A stretch of 64,000 nucleotides of DNA from BNXB01 sp031556375 (GCA_031556375.1 JAVBTA010000011.1:1-64000); one strand, 5' to 3'. Shown: positions 17,929 through 27,937, counted from the first letter of the stretch. The notes: generated by a model from the sequence alone, not told the origin. Numbers and translations: made by a program.

Positions 17929-19116
17929 TTATTGCATCTTCTTACAGAACAACAGGACTTTCTTGCCATTATTCAAGGTTGTAGCAAACAGGTATCGAGC
18001 TCCTCCATCACGTAATTTCAATTTCTTCTTCAATTCGTCTGTCGACATAGGAAAGTTACGAATACTGAGATTAGCCTGGGAAATATTCTTCATCACCTGC
18101 TTTAATTCATTTTTACTGAAAGACGTGATCGTTTCTATTTCAAAGGCACGTCCCGGAAAATCCGGAATATAATTGCCGGAAGTATATAAATGACTATCCA
18201 CATGCAGTTTATCCAAACCAAATCTGATTGCAACAGTTTTGTATGCACCTGCTTTCAGAATCGAGGTATTAGGTTCATACAAATACTTCTTCATTTCAGA
18301 AGCATAATGCACCTGACATTCTTTCTCTTCTTTCTGCTGAAACGAAAACAGGGAGATTCTTCCATCTCTTTTCAGGTCAACACAAGTAAGAACAGGCGCC
18401 TCTGTATTATCTTTCCTTAACAGGAATAACAACTCCTTACACTCGTTATCAACACTAACAATGTGAACCTCTGATGTTTCCGGCAAAGATTGAAGAGCCA
18501 AACTGATATCCAGCATCGGAGAAAGCTTGGCAAGTACACAATCCGACTTTTCAAGCAATGTATCTTTAAGGAAACCAAGATCCGGTTCACAGTCGGATAT
18601 CGCTATGATTTTTTTTCCGGAATGATCCCTACGGGCCGGGTCCAGAAAAATACAATCAACAGGGGACATCTCACTCAGAAAATTCCCGGCATCATCATTG
18701 ACTACACGGATATGATTGAGATTTAAATTTTTAAAATTTTGCTCCGCAATATCACAAAGTTCATTTTGTCTCTCCACATAAACCGTAGAATCAAATTTCT
18801 CAGATATAAAAGCGCAATCCACCCCAAAACCACCGGTCAGATCGACCAGTTTCTTTCCGGACACAACAGATGCCTTATAGAGAGCTGTTAATTCTGACGA
18901 ACATTGCTCCAAAGATAAGTGACGGGGATAAATTATATTGTCATTTTCGTACCAGGAAGGTAGTTTCTTCTCTATAGCTTGCCTGCCTGCTATCTGAATG
19001 ATAGCTGCAGATAGGTCAATATTGTGTTGCTCTTTATTTTTTACCGATAAAGCCAGTTTTCTCACATCCTCAAACCGGTTCTTTCGTATAAAATCTTTAG
19101 TCGGTCCCGAAAACAT
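17929..19116 (-). CDS. SAM-dependent methyltransferase with THUMP-like domain
   Basis: 395 residues. A Rossmann methyltransferase core is visible: SAM-binding KLVDLTGGFGVDCAFISEKF, then YVERQNEL at strand 2, and the motif IFLDPARRDHSGKK, typical of this family, in the active-site position. The C-terminal part (RNFPMSTDELKKKLKLRDG) matches the THUMP-like domain that suggests an RNA substrate. It starts 1 bp after the murI stop, so the pair is one operon. Target RNA unknown. Confidence 0.85.
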   Translation of the reverse strand: MFSGPTKDFIRKNRFEDVRKLALSVKNKEQHNIDLSAAIIQIAGRQAIEKKLPSWYENDNIIYPRHLSLEQCSSELTALYKASVVSGKKLVDLTGGFGVDCAFISEKFDSTVYVERQNELCDIAEQNFKNLNLNHIRVVNDDAGNFLSEMSPVDCIFLDPARRDHSGKKIIAISDCEPDLGFLKDTLLEKSDCVLAKLSPMLDISLALQSLPETSEVHIVSVDNECKELLFLLRKDNTEAPVLTCVDLKRDGRISLFSFQQKEEKECQVHYASEMKKYLYEPNTSILKAGAYKTVAIRFGLDKLHVDSHLYTSGNYIPDFPGRAFEIETITSFSKNELKQVMKNISQANLSIRNFPMSTDELKKKLKLRDGGARYLFATTLNNGKKVLLFCKKMQ

Positions 19117-19117
19117 A

Positions 19118-19945
19118 TCACTCTAAAGTTATACGTTCAGCATCAACCGGAACATTCAGAAAAACGGAAGCCATATCTGAAAATTTCTCAGGAGATTCTG
19201 TTGTCAGAAAGCGACAAGAAGCATTTTTAGAACAGCGGTCATCCATTTCCGGATGACGATACAAATAATCTTTCAGACTGGCTGCGACATATTGTCCTTG
19301 AGACAGCACATTAACCGGTTGAGGTAAAGAAGACTTTATCTTGCTTTCAAGTAACGGATAGTGTGTGCAACCCAGTATCAGAGTATCAATTTGAGGATCT
19401 TTCCCTAAAATACTATCCAGATGTTTTTTTACAAAATAATCTGCTCCAGGTTTGTCATATTCACCATTTTCCACCAAAGGCACCCACATTGGACAAGCTT
19501 CAGAGGTCACAATCGCATCCGGAAGCAGTTTATGAATTTCTATCGGATACGATTCGGAAGCTATTGTACCAGGAGTCCCCAAAACTCCGATATGATTCGT
19601 TTTTGTAAGTCCGGAAATACTTTCTACTGTCGGACGAATGACACCCAATACACGATCTGTAGGATCCAGAAGAGGCAAATCCCGCTGCTGTATGGTTCTT
19701 AATGCTTTTGCTGAAGCCGTATTACAAGCTAGAATCACCAGATGACATCCCTCACCGAAAAGATATTTAACAGCTTGCAGGGTAAATTCATATACCACCT
19801 CAAACGAACGGGATCCATAAGGAGCGCGCGCATTATCTCCCAGGTACAAATAATCGTATTCCGGCATCAATTCCCGTATCTTTCCGAGTATTGTGAGTCC
19901 TCCGTATCCGGAATCAAAAATACCTATAGGAGCTTGCTTTGCCAT
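19118..19945 (-). CDS. murI: Glutamate racemase
   Basis: 275 residues, normal length. The two catalytic cysteine motifs are present: ACNTAS (about 73-78) and GCTHYPLL (about 190), together with IGIFDSGYGGLT at the start and the GDNARAPYG loop. The enzyme makes D-glutamate for peptidoglycan in the cytoplasm. It lies behind the ompH terminator and is followed at 1 bp by the methyltransferase gene. Confidence 0.96.
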   Translation of the reverse strand: MAKQAPIGIFDSGYGGLTILGKIRELMPEYDYLYLGDNARAPYGSRSFEVVYEFTLQAVKYLFGEGCHLVILACNTASAKALRTIQQRDLPLLDPTDRVLGVIRPTVESISGLTKTNHIGVLGTPGTIASESYPIEIHKLLPDAIVTSEACPMWVPLVENGEYDKPGADYFVKKHLDSILGKDPQIDTLILGCTHYPLLESKIKSSLPQPVNVLSQGQYVAASLKDYLYRHPEMDDRCSKNASCRFLTTESPEKFSDMASVFLNVPVDAERITLE

Positions 19946-19998
19946 ATAAACAGATTGTTATAATTGTACTTAATCAACCCCGAGAGGGGTGAAATTTA

Positions 19999-20034
19999 AA
20001 TAACCCCCAGTCGCTATGCTTCCTGGGGGTTATT
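19999..20034 (-). terminator. Terminator of the uppS-bamA-ompH operon
   Basis: A perfect 12-bp inverted repeat AATAACCCCCAG / CTGGGGGTTATT with a 12-base loop, followed on the minus strand by a T-rich stretch. It separates the ompH genes from murI. Confidence 0.85.
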
Positions 20035-20060
20035 TGTAAGTGTTCTACAAAGAGGTTGCC

Positions 20061-20558
20061 TTACTGCAAACCTAATTTTTTCTTAACAAGCGGAGTAGCA
20101 TCCGGAGCACTTGGTGCTGTGTAAAGGAAAGCTCCTTTCTCCATAACATAAGTAAATCCGTTTTCCTCGCTCACAACTTTGATTGTGTCCATTATCTTTT
20201 GATAAATAGGGGCCAATAAATCTCTTTGTGTTGTTTCAAGTTTTTGTTGAGATTCCTGTTGGAAAGTCTCCATACGTTGACGGATTTCATTAAGTTCGGT
20301 AGATCTGCGAATTCTGATCGTTTCAATCAATGTATCCATTTGTTGGGTAAATTCCTGATACTTTTTAGCAAATTCATTTTCCTGGGATTTCAAATCCGCT
20401 TCCAACTGTTTTCCAATTTTTTCCAATTCAGCCTGAGCCGCCTTAGTTTCAGGCATCGCCATCAGTACCTCTTGAGAATTAATATACGCAATTTTATCCT
20501 GAGCGAAAATTCCAAAAGGAAGCGCCAGTAATGCTACAACTAAAATTTTCTTGAACAT
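20061..20558 (-). CDS. OmpH/Skp-family periplasmic chaperone
   Basis: 165 residues. Signal peptide ending GIFAQ, then KIAYINSQEVLMAMPE, the first strand and turn of Skp/OmpH, and a long charged coiled coil (about 40-125) that forms the tentacle, ending with a short strand NGFTYVMEKG. Skp trimers hold unfolded outer-membrane proteins in the periplasm. It is the second of two paralogues directly downstream of bamA, a typical Bacteroidota arrangement. Confidence 0.92.
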   Translation of the reverse strand: MFKKILVVALLALPFGIFAQDKIAYINSQEVLMAMPETKAAQAELEKIGKQLEADLKSQENEFAKKYQEFTQQMDTLIETIRIRRSTELNEIRQRMETFQQESQQKLETTQRDLLAPIYQKIMDTIKVVSEENGFTYVMEKGAFLYTAPSAPDATPLVKKKLGLQ

Positions 20559-20613
20559 AATTTATTCGTTTTTATTTATTTAAATTCAAAATTAAGCGGA
20601 CAAATGTAAGCAA

Positions 20614-21129
20614 TTATTTTGAATATCCGAGTTTTGCAAGAACTTCATCACTGATATCGATCTTGGGCGATGCAAAAATAATACTGCCTGCCGAAGCCCG
20701 GTCAACAATCACATGATACCCTTTTTCTTCCGAAATTTCTTTTACAGCATTATAAATATCATCTTGGATCGGCTTGACAAGACTTTCCCGTTTTTTGAAC
20801 AATTCGCCGTCAGTACCAAAATATTTCCTTTTCAATTCCTGAGCAGCCTGTTCTTTCTCTACAATTTGTGTTTCTCTCTTTGTTTTCATTTCCGGAGAAA
20901 GAAAAACCAAATCAGCCTGATAAGTCTTATACAAATTTTGTGCCTCTTGTTGTAGGGCTTCAACTTCTGTCTGCCACTTTTTAGACTGCGTATCTAATTG
21001 CTCGTTAGCCATTTCATAAGCAGGAATATTTTTCAAAATATACTCCAAATCAATCAAAGCAAACTTCTGTGCGTTTACTCCTAAAGAGATCGCAAAAAAA
21101 GCAAGAAACGATAAAATAATTTTTTTCAT
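20614..21129 (-). CDS. OmpH/Skp-family periplasmic chaperone
   Basis: 171 residues: signal peptide (SLGVNAQ), KFALIDLEYILKNIPAYE as the start of the Skp fold, coiled-coil tentacle (about 45-120) and the final strand GYHVIVDRAS. Paralogue of the gene 55 bp downstream, and 46 bp after bamA. Both should bind barrel proteins on the way to BamA. Confidence 0.92.
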   Translation of the reverse strand: MKKIILSFLAFFAISLGVNAQKFALIDLEYILKNIPAYEMANEQLDTQSKKWQTEVEALQQEAQNLYKTYQADLVFLSPEMKTKRETQIVEKEQAAQELKRKYFGTDGELFKKRESLVKPIQDDIYNAVKEISEEKGYHVIVDRASAGSIIFASPKIDISDEVLAKLGYSK

Positions 21130-21175
21130 ATCGACGAGTTTTAAGTGTTAGGTATTAAGTTTAAGTAATATGCTA

Positions 21176-23866
21176 TTAAAATTCTTGTCCAAGGATAAAG
21201 TGGAAACGAGATCCTGAGATCTTGTCATAAGGCATCGCGCGATCGAAACCATAAGCCCAGTCAATACCCATCATCCCGATCATCGGCAGGAAGATACGTA
21301 CCCCAAATCCGGCAGAACGTTTCAGTTCAAACGGACTAAAACCTTTGATATCGGTCCATGAATTACCGGCTTCCACAAAACCCAAACCATAGATGGTAGA
21401 TGTTGGTTCCAACAGGAACGGATAACGAAGTTCCAGAGCCATACGGGAGTAAGCATACCCTTCGCTTCCTCTTGGAGTCAAAGATCCGTTTTCATATCCA
21501 CGCAAACCGATTGTTTCCTGGGCATAAGTACTATAATAACCGGTCATCCCGTCACCTCCCATATAAAATGTCTCAAACGGAGATTTCTTATTTGAATCGT
21601 ATGAACCTACAAATCCATACTCAATACGGCTCATTAAGACAGGCGTTCTCTTTACAGTTTCCGGATTAGCCAGAGGCATAAAGATTTTTCCTTTAAATTT
21701 CCATTTATGATATTCTATCCAATTGTATTTTGCCCCATCCGTATTACTCATCGAAGCATAATCTTTTCCGTCCCAAAGAGAATATGGAGGAGTTGCAGCT
21801 ACCGATGCGGTAAACTGAGATCCACTACGTGTATACAATGGACTATCCGTAGAATTACGTGACAAGGTTAATGTCAAAGCTACATTATTACAATTTCCGT
21901 TTTCAATCAAGAAGTAGTCCCAGTTTTTCAACATATAACGTTGGAACGACAGCTCAGCCATTGCATGAAAAAAGTTATCAGGCCATGTCAAACGTTTTCC
22001 ATATCCGACTGAAAGGCCAAATACTTTCATTGACTGATTTTCATCATATGCCATGGAACTGCTACCATAGCCGTTGCCATAGCCACTTCCGTATCCATAT
22101 CCGCCATATGAATATGGATCATTATAATAGTTGTTATAATAACGGCTGTCAACTCCCGTCTGAATCATATAATATGCCCCCAATGATAATGAATTCGGGC
22201 GTTTACCTCCAAACCACGGATCCATAAATGAAATACTGTATGACTGATAATAACGTCCGTTTGTTTGTCCGCTAAGTGTCAGCGTTTGTCCCTCTCCTTG
22301 CGGAATCACACCCTTATATGTACTCGGATATAAAAGGTTTTTAACCGAGAAGTTCGTAAATTTAAGACTCAAACGGCCGATAACCCCTGTTTGCCCCCAA
22401 CCTGCAGAGAACTCAACCTGGTCGTTCGCCTTTGAAGTTAATCCGAGTTTCAGATCCACAGTCCCGGTTTCAGCATCCGGGATCGGCTGAATATCCATAT
22501 TCTCCGGATCAAAGTGTCCCATCTGGGCAATTTCACGAGCAGAACGCATCAATGCATCTTTACTGAACAATTGTCCGGGTTTTACCATTAACTCACGACG
22601 GACAATATCTTCATATAAACGGTCATTTCCGGAAATTATCACTCTGTTGATCGTCGCTTGTATACCTTCCTGAATACGTACTTCAATATCTACGGAGTCA
22701 TTTTCCGCATAAGTCTCTACCGGATCCAAACCAGAGAAAATATAACCGGTATTATAATACAGGTTTGAAACGGCATCATCGTCTGATTGCAAACGTTCAG
22801 TCATTTTCTTTATGTTATAAACATCTCCGGCCTTCATATTCAGCACATTATTAAGGTAATCCGACGGATATAAAGTATTACCTACCCAACGGATATTACG
22901 GATAAAATACTTATCTCCTTCATCTATTTTAATGAATATGCTCACATGTTTATCATCAAATTTAGCAACACTATCAATAACAATCTGAGCATCACGATAA
23001 CCCATCTCGCTATATTTTTGAATAATGTTCTTCAGGTCATTCTCATACTCCTCATGAACATATTTCTTTGTACTGAACAACTTACGCCAACTCAACTTGA
23101 ATTGTTTTTTCATGTCAAAGCCTTCGTTTGTTTTCTTCATTGCCATTTTGAGGGTATAATCCGACAAGTGTTCATTTCCTTCGATCCGGATTTCATGAAT
23201 TTTTGTTTTTTCATGCTTATCCACGTCAATGTCCAGAATCATTTTCCCTTTGTTATTGACATCGTCTTTTTGAACAATACTGACATCCGCGTTACTAAAT
23301 CCTTTTTCATCAAAATACTTGGTAATAATGGTTTTAGCCCGGCTAATAATATTTGGAGTTATTTGAGTTCCCTTAACCATTCCTATTTTAGCTTCCAAAT
23401 CTTCACGCTCACCTTTTTTCATTCCGGAGAAACGTATTTCCGAAATTGTAGGACGAGCTGTCAATATAATGTCGATCCAGACTTTGTCTGTTTCCGTATA
23501 CATTCTTGTTACTGCAATTTTCACATCGGAAAACAAACCATGTTTCCAAAAACGCTTTGCAACATCAGTAAGCTCTTCCCCTGGTATGTGAACCTTCATT
23601 CCTTTCTGTATACCGGCAAAACCTAATAATACAAAATCTTCGTAATTATCCGCACCGATAATACGAATGGAATCTACGGTATATGGTTTTGATCTGGTTA
23701 GAGAATAATGTATTACAGGATTTTCATCATAAGGGCCATCGTCCCCAACGACAGAAATGGTGGTATCCTTCGGGGTAGTGAGTGCCTGGTTAATTACATT
23801 CTCTTGGGCAAACACATTATTTACCCCAAAAATCACCAGACAAAAAAGTAAAAATTTTTTAATCAT
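21176..23866 (-). CDS. bamA: BamA outer-membrane protein assembly factor
   Basis: 896 residues. Signal peptide to about 20, five POTRA repeats to about 480 (for example KIHEIRIEGNEHLSDYTLKM and INRVIISGNDRLYEDIVRREL), then a 16-strand barrel with the conserved GLRGYENGSLTPRG in the loop-6 region (VRGF/Y motif position) and a C-terminal F (HFILGQEF). It is the core of the Bam complex, inserting barrel proteins. Odd: residues ~575-605 hold a Tyr/Gly/Ser-rich low-complexity insert between barrel strands. Lies between uppS (20 bp) and the skp-like genes, an essential envelope operon. Confidence 0.95.
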   Translation of the reverse strand: MIKKFLLFCLVIFGVNNVFAQENVINQALTTPKDTTISVVGDDGPYDENPVIHYSLTRSKPYTVDSIRIIGADNYEDFVLLGFAGIQKGMKVHIPGEELTDVAKRFWKHGLFSDVKIAVTRMYTETDKVWIDIILTARPTISEIRFSGMKKGEREDLEAKIGMVKGTQITPNIISRAKTIITKYFDEKGFSNADVSIVQKDDVNNKGKMILDIDVDKHEKTKIHEIRIEGNEHLSDYTLKMAMKKTNEGFDMKKQFKLSWRKLFSTKKYVHEEYENDLKNIIQKYSEMGYRDAQIVIDSVAKFDDKHVSIFIKIDEGDKYFIRNIRWVGNTLYPSDYLNNVLNMKAGDVYNIKKMTERLQSDDDAVSNLYYNTGYIFSGLDPVETYAENDSVDIEVRIQEGIQATINRVIISGNDRLYEDIVRRELMVKPGQLFSKDALMRSAREIAQMGHFDPENMDIQPIPDAETGTVDLKLGLTSKANDQVEFSAGWGQTGVIGRLSLKFTNFSVKNLLYPSTYKGVIPQGEGQTLTLSGQTNGRYYQSYSISFMDPWFGGKRPNSLSLGAYYMIQTGVDSRYYNNYYNDPYSYGGYGYGSGYGNGYGSSSMAYDENQSMKVFGLSVGYGKRLTWPDNFFHAMAELSFQRYMLKNWDYFLIENGNCNNVALTLTLSRNSTDSPLYTRSGSQFTASVAATPPYSLWDGKDYASMSNTDGAKYNWIEYHKWKFKGKIFMPLANPETVKRTPVLMSRIEYGFVGSYDSNKKSPFETFYMGGDGMTGYYSTYAQETIGLRGYENGSLTPRGSEGYAYSRMALELRYPFLLEPTSTIYGLGFVEAGNSWTDIKGFSPFELKRSAGFGVRIFLPMIGMMGIDWAYGFDRAMPYDKISGSRFHFILGQEF

Positions 23867-23885
23867 ATTTATTACTTATGTTGCT

Positions 23886-24635
23886 TTATTTTCCTGACTG
23901 AACCTGTTCTCCTGTCTTTCCAAAACGTCGTTCCCGCGATTGGAAGTCCAGAATGGCCTCATACAGGCTTTCTTCCCTGAATTCCGGCCAATAAATATCT
24001 GTAAAATACAATTCGGAGTAAGACAACTGCCACATCAAAAAATTACTGATGCGGTATTCTCCTCCGGTTCTGACCAACAGATCAGGATCAGGCATATCTT
24101 TTGTGTTCAGGTACCCTGAAATTGTATCCTCATTAATCCGGTCAATATCAAGATTACCTTCTTTAACTTTTGATGCTATTTGTTTAACGGCTTCCGTTAT
24201 TTCCCAACGGGAAGAGTAACTGAGAGCCAATACCAATGTCAACCCGGTATTTTCCGAAGTTTCGTCCAAACAATCTTGCAGATTTTCCTGTGTGGCCTGA
24301 GGCAATCGGGAAATATCTCCGATCATACGGATACGTACGTTGTTTTTCATCAGATCCGGAGTCTCCCTGCGTACAGCCTTAACCATCAACTCCATTAAGG
24401 CATCGACTTCTTCCTGAGGACGTTTCCAGTTTTCCGTCGAAAATGTGTACAAGGTCATATACTCCAACCCCAACCCTACGGCAGCTTCAACAATCTTACG
24501 AACAGAAACAACACCTTCCTGATGTCCCCAAAAACGGTACTTTCCTTGTTTTTGAGCCCATCTTCCGTTTCCATCCATAATAATCGCAATATGTTTGGGA
24601 AGCGCTGTAAGTTCTATTTTGTCCTTCAATGACAT
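23886..24635 (-). CDS. uppS: Undecaprenyl diphosphate synthase (isoprenyl transferase)
   Basis: 249 residues. The cis-prenyltransferase signature HIAIIMDGNGRWAQKQG near residue 15 contains the catalytic Asp and Arg, followed by GHQEGV, the FSTENWKRP motif (about 83-91) and the C-terminal DLLVRTGGEYRISNFLMW. It makes the C55 lipid carrier for peptidoglycan and glycans. The stop is 20 bp before bamA and the start 12 bp after the DUF6089 gene, so all are one operon. Confidence 0.96.
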   Translation of the reverse strand: MSLKDKIELTALPKHIAIIMDGNGRWAQKQGKYRFWGHQEGVVSVRKIVEAAVGLGLEYMTLYTFSTENWKRPQEEVDALMELMVKAVRRETPDLMKNNVRIRMIGDISRLPQATQENLQDCLDETSENTGLTLVLALSYSSRWEITEAVKQIASKVKEGNLDIDRINEDTISGYLNTKDMPDPDLLVRTGGEYRISNFLMWQLSYSELYFTDIYWPEFREESLYEAILDFQSRERRFGKTGEQVQSGK

Positions 24636-24647
24636 TTTATATCCCGA

Positions 24648-25361
24648 TTATTCCGGGTTAGCACAATGTTTATTATTCGGACCGAAGTCCCATGTTATTG
24701 TAAACATCACAACTGAATACCAGTCATTATTTTTCGCCCAACTAGTAGGCATCTTGTACGGATTATCCAATTTAAATCCTTGCGAATTAGGAGCATCAAA
24801 ATTATCCTGAAACAATTTCCTTACACCATATTCAAAACCCAGATTAATCCTGTTTTTTATTTTATATTTTACTCCTACTCCTAAAGGTAAATTCACACCA
24901 AAGAAAGTATCATCACCCGGAGCAAACGTAAGTCCTAATCCTGCAAACACATACGGAGTAATTTTACTTGTACCCAGATACGCAAACTTATCACTATAGG
25001 GTAAGAAATTAAACTCCATCTGTCCGCCTAGTTCATAAAAATTACGACTAAAAGAGGCCTGAGCATCATCAGGAAACACATTTGATGTATTTCCGGTATC
25101 TCCACTCACTTTTCCCATCAACAAATCAGCTTTTACCGCCCATCTGAAATTCATGTTCTTACGAAACACAGCTCCAAACGAAGGATGAAAACCCTGGAAA
25201 AAATTAGCCTGATTGGCATCACCCATATACATCGAGACCCCAATCCCTCCTCCTGCTTCATATTTATATTCCTGGGCAACCGCTGTCACACAGGTTAGCA
25301 AAGATGCTAAAAGCAATATTGTAAAGGCTTTCAAATGATATAATATTGAAACTTGTTTCAT
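24648..25361 (-). CDS. DUF6089 outer-membrane beta-barrel protein
   Basis: 237 residues from ATG at 25361 (a GTG two codons upstream at 25367 is less likely). Signal peptide ending TAVAQ, then YEAGGGIGVSMYMGDAN, the typical DUF6089 opening, and alternating aromatic strands of a small barrel (PYVFAGLGLTFAPGDDTFF, NLGFEYGVRKLF). The gene is commonly found just upstream of uppS and bamA in Bacteroidota, as here. Role unknown; the position suggests a part in envelope assembly. Confidence 0.88.
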   Translation of the reverse strand: MKQVSILYHLKAFTILLLASLLTCVTAVAQEYKYEAGGGIGVSMYMGDANQANFFQGFHPSFGAVFRKNMNFRWAVKADLLMGKVSGDTGNTSNVFPDDAQASFSRNFYELGGQMEFNFLPYSDKFAYLGTSKITPYVFAGLGLTFAPGDDTFFGVNLPLGVGVKYKIKNRINLGFEYGVRKLFQDNFDAPNSQGFKLDNPYKMPTSWAKNNDWYSVVMFTITWDFGPNNKHCANPE

Positions 25362-25430
25362 AAGCACATTTTTTCTCCTAATAGAAACGTGAAAAAAGCC
25401 TCAAAATTATACGATTACCTTTTTTACTGT

Positions 25431-26768
25431 TCAATTATTGTTAAACGTTAACTTATTAAGGACTCCGGTCCACACATCTTTCAATGGTACTTCAGTCTGG
25501 CGGCCTCCTATAGTATAAAAATAATTATCTTTAGCGACAACAACAGAAGCGCCGTATCTTCCGGAATAATCTTCCGGAACATAAGTTTTTTCCTTGTCAG
25601 CCTGCCAGGTAGTTCCACCATCTTTTGAAATATAAGTAACGCGATTATATGTTCCATCCTCCAATTTTCCATTCAGGAGATAAAACATATTGTTATAGCT
25701 AAAAACATTACATCTATCCAGTACGGGGAATAAACCCTGAGTACCGGTTAACTTTGCCCAATACAACCCATTTGAGGTAGACCATACTGAATTCTGAGAA
25801 TTTCCTGCCGAATTTTTTCCTCCGACAACAGTTACCCTATCCTGCAACATCTTATAATAATTAACTGCGGAATATCCTGTTACAGGAAAATCCGGAGCAA
25901 TCTCCGGCCCATACAACCAAGTCTTAAAGTCAGGCGTAAAGGCCGGGATATTTTTACCGTCTTTTACAACCAACAATGTATATCCGGCATCCTGGGTAGG
26001 CGATTTTTCAATACGTCCGAAGAACGCCTTAACCGGATATTCTGTCGTCACTTTCTGCCAGGAAAGAGCATTCGTTGAACGATACAAATCTCCTGAGCCT
26101 GTATATGCGAATAACGCCTCGCCCGTATTCTGAATGTCAGATACCTGAACATTTCCAGGCAAAGAAGACTGTTCCTCTTGCCAGTTAACGGCATCAGACG
26201 AGCTGTATACTTTAACATTTAACGCAGGCATTACACTCTGGGCATATGTATAAAACTTCTGACCGAAATATACTGATTTTGTATAGTCCGCATCCAGAAA
26301 ATCAAGGTTATTTGCTATCTGTTTATATTGAACCGAGTCCGGATCGACTGTATGTATATTTAGTTTTACCTCATACACTTTCGTCACCCCGGAGTACGCG
26401 TAAACTCTCAGTTTAGCTACCTGTCTTAAATCCAATGAATCTCCTGAAGAGATAATAGTACTATCTCCATCTTCGCTATGAGTTATATCTACAACAGCAT
26501 ACGCAGAAGTAACAAACGTAGCAATTACCTTTTCATTTACTTCGACTCCGTACCGTAAAGAATCATGATTATATATCAGTCCTTTAAAATGATCGATAGA
26601 AAAGATTGCACTATCTAGTGCAGGGACAGAATCATGACTAACAGTAAAGCTTGTTATCTGTGCATCAATCGGAATAGTAACTTCCGGGTCATCTGATCCC
26701 AAACACGAAGTCAGGGCATAAATCATAACCACGGAACAAAAAATATAAAAACCTGTTCTTAAATTCAT
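25431..26768 (-). CDS. DUF6242 lipoprotein with beta-propeller-like repeats
   Basis: 445 residues. Lipobox LTSCLG gives Cys22. N-terminal beta domain to about 150, then repeats of the type VYSSSDAVNWQEEQSSLP, DLYRSTNALSWQKV, VWSTSNGLYWAKL and YISKDGGTTWQADK, i.e. S/T-x-D/N-G-x-x-W blades of a sialidase/BNR-like propeller. This matches DUF6242. It is outward-facing and probably binds a ligand or partner; nothing catalytic is seen. A TACTTTTG -7 element lies at 26814-26807. Single gene upstream of the DUF6089 operon. Confidence 0.85.
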   Translation of the reverse strand: MNLRTGFYIFCSVVMIYALTSCLGSDDPEVTIPIDAQITSFTVSHDSVPALDSAIFSIDHFKGLIYNHDSLRYGVEVNEKVIATFVTSAYAVVDITHSEDGDSTIISSGDSLDLRQVAKLRVYAYSGVTKVYEVKLNIHTVDPDSVQYKQIANNLDFLDADYTKSVYFGQKFYTYAQSVMPALNVKVYSSSDAVNWQEEQSSLPGNVQVSDIQNTGEALFAYTGSGDLYRSTNALSWQKVTTEYPVKAFFGRIEKSPTQDAGYTLLVVKDGKNIPAFTPDFKTWLYGPEIAPDFPVTGYSAVNYYKMLQDRVTVVGGKNSAGNSQNSVWSTSNGLYWAKLTGTQGLFPVLDRCNVFSYNNMFYLLNGKLEDGTYNRVTYISKDGGTTWQADKEKTYVPEDYSGRYGASVVVAKDNYFYTIGGRQTEVPLKDVWTGVLNKLTFNNN

Positions 26769-26806
26769 TCAAACAACGTTATTTGTAAACAATATCATTT
26801 GGTCTG

Positions 26807-26814
26807 CAAAAGTA
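26807..26814 (-). promoter_or_regulatory. -7 element of the DUF6242 gene
   Basis: Minus strand TACTTTTG, 38 bp before the ATG at 26768; no clear -33 partner. Confidence 0.4.
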
Positions 26815-26862
26815 GAAACATTTTTTACTTTATCAGCTATGTTCGTTAATATTTATAGATTT

Positions 26863-27912
26863 TTAGGGGATAAAATCGTTCTTATATGTAGAAATTATTG
26901 AATTTTCACATTTTTGAACATCCAATAATTTTCCACACAAAGGAGGTGATTTAACCCCTGAACCTAAAGAGAATCCTGCCGTTTCAATCTGAGCCTCATC
27001 CCATAAACCTTCTGAAATAAAGCTTTCCAACAACTTTGATCCTCCTTCAACAATCAGAGATTGGATCTTTCTCCGGTATAGTTCATCCATTATTTGAGGC
27101 AAAATTGATCGTGTAAAATCAATTATACAATATCTTTCATCGTCTGTTTCAGACTTTTGTCCTGTAAAAATTAATGTAGGAATAGTCCTATTCAGAAAAA
27201 CAGCGGATTCCGGAATTTTCAAACTCTGATCTATTGCTATCCTCAACGGATTATTTCCGGACCAGAAACGCACATTCAACATTGGATTATCCAACAAAAC
27301 CGTATTAGTGCCCACCATAACTGCGGATTCTTCCGCCCGCATTTTATGCACAGAAAATTGTGTAAATAAATTCGAAAAACGGACGGCTTGATTTCCATCT
27401 CCCTGAGTACGGATACGATCCATATATCCATCACTAGATTCTGCCCATTTCAGGATAATGTAAGGTCTCTTTTTTTCGATAACAGTCAGAAACTGCCTAT
27501 TCAGAATTTTACATTCATCCGACAATATATCAGTAATCACCTCAACCCCAGCCTCCCGGAGCATTCGAATCCCCCTTCCTGAAACTTCAGGATAAGGATC
27601 CTGGTGACCAATAACGACTCTGGAAATTTGTTTTTTAATGATTAATTCCGAACAGGGAGGAGTCTTTCCATAATGAGAACATGGCTCCAAATTAACATAT
27701 AAAGTCGAATCCGGCAAAAGAGATTGATCGGAAACAGAATTTATAGCATTAACCTCAGCATGTGCCTCCCCATACTTTCGATGAAAACCCTCTCCTATTA
27801 TTCTGTCATTGTACACAAGAACAGACCCTACCATAGGATTAGGAGCCACATAACCCTTACCACAACCTGCCAGCTGCAGGCACCGCCTCATATATTGTTC
27901 GTGAGAAAACAA
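26863..27912 (-). CDS. ribD: Bifunctional riboflavin deaminase/reductase
   Basis: 349 residues. N-terminal deaminase domain with zinc motif HAEVNA (about 50-55) and PCSHYGKTPPC (about 75-85); C-terminal reductase domain with ILKWAESSDGYMD and LIVEGGSKLLESFI. It catalyses the second and third steps of riboflavin synthesis. Divergent from prmC with 41 bp between starts. The other rib genes are not in the window. Confidence 0.95.
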   Translation of the reverse strand: MFSHEQYMRRCLQLAGCGKGYVAPNPMVGSVLVYNDRIIGEGFHRKYGEAHAEVNAINSVSDQSLLPDSTLYVNLEPCSHYGKTPPCSELIIKKQISRVVIGHQDPYPEVSGRGIRMLREAGVEVITDILSDECKILNRQFLTVIEKKRPYIILKWAESSDGYMDRIRTQGDGNQAVRFSNLFTQFSVHKMRAEESAVMVGTNTVLLDNPMLNVRFWSGNNPLRIAIDQSLKIPESAVFLNRTIPTLIFTGQKSETDDERYCIIDFTRSILPQIMDELYRRKIQSLIVEGGSKLLESFISEGLWDEAQIETAGFSLGSGVKSPPLCGKLLDVQKCENSIISTYKNDFIP

Positions 27913-27929
27913 ATTTCTTAATTTTTAAT

Positions 27930-27937
27930 TATCTTTG
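27930..27937 (+). promoter_or_regulatory. -7 element of the prmC operon
   Basis: TATCTTTG 16 bp before the prmC ATG, in the 41-bp divergent region shared with ribD. No good -33 element is found. Confidence 0.5.

Noticed and set aside
22946..23626. 226-codon plus-strand ORF
   Set aside because: It is the antisense of bamA, with low-complexity Phe/Ile/Asn composition typical of a shadow frame.
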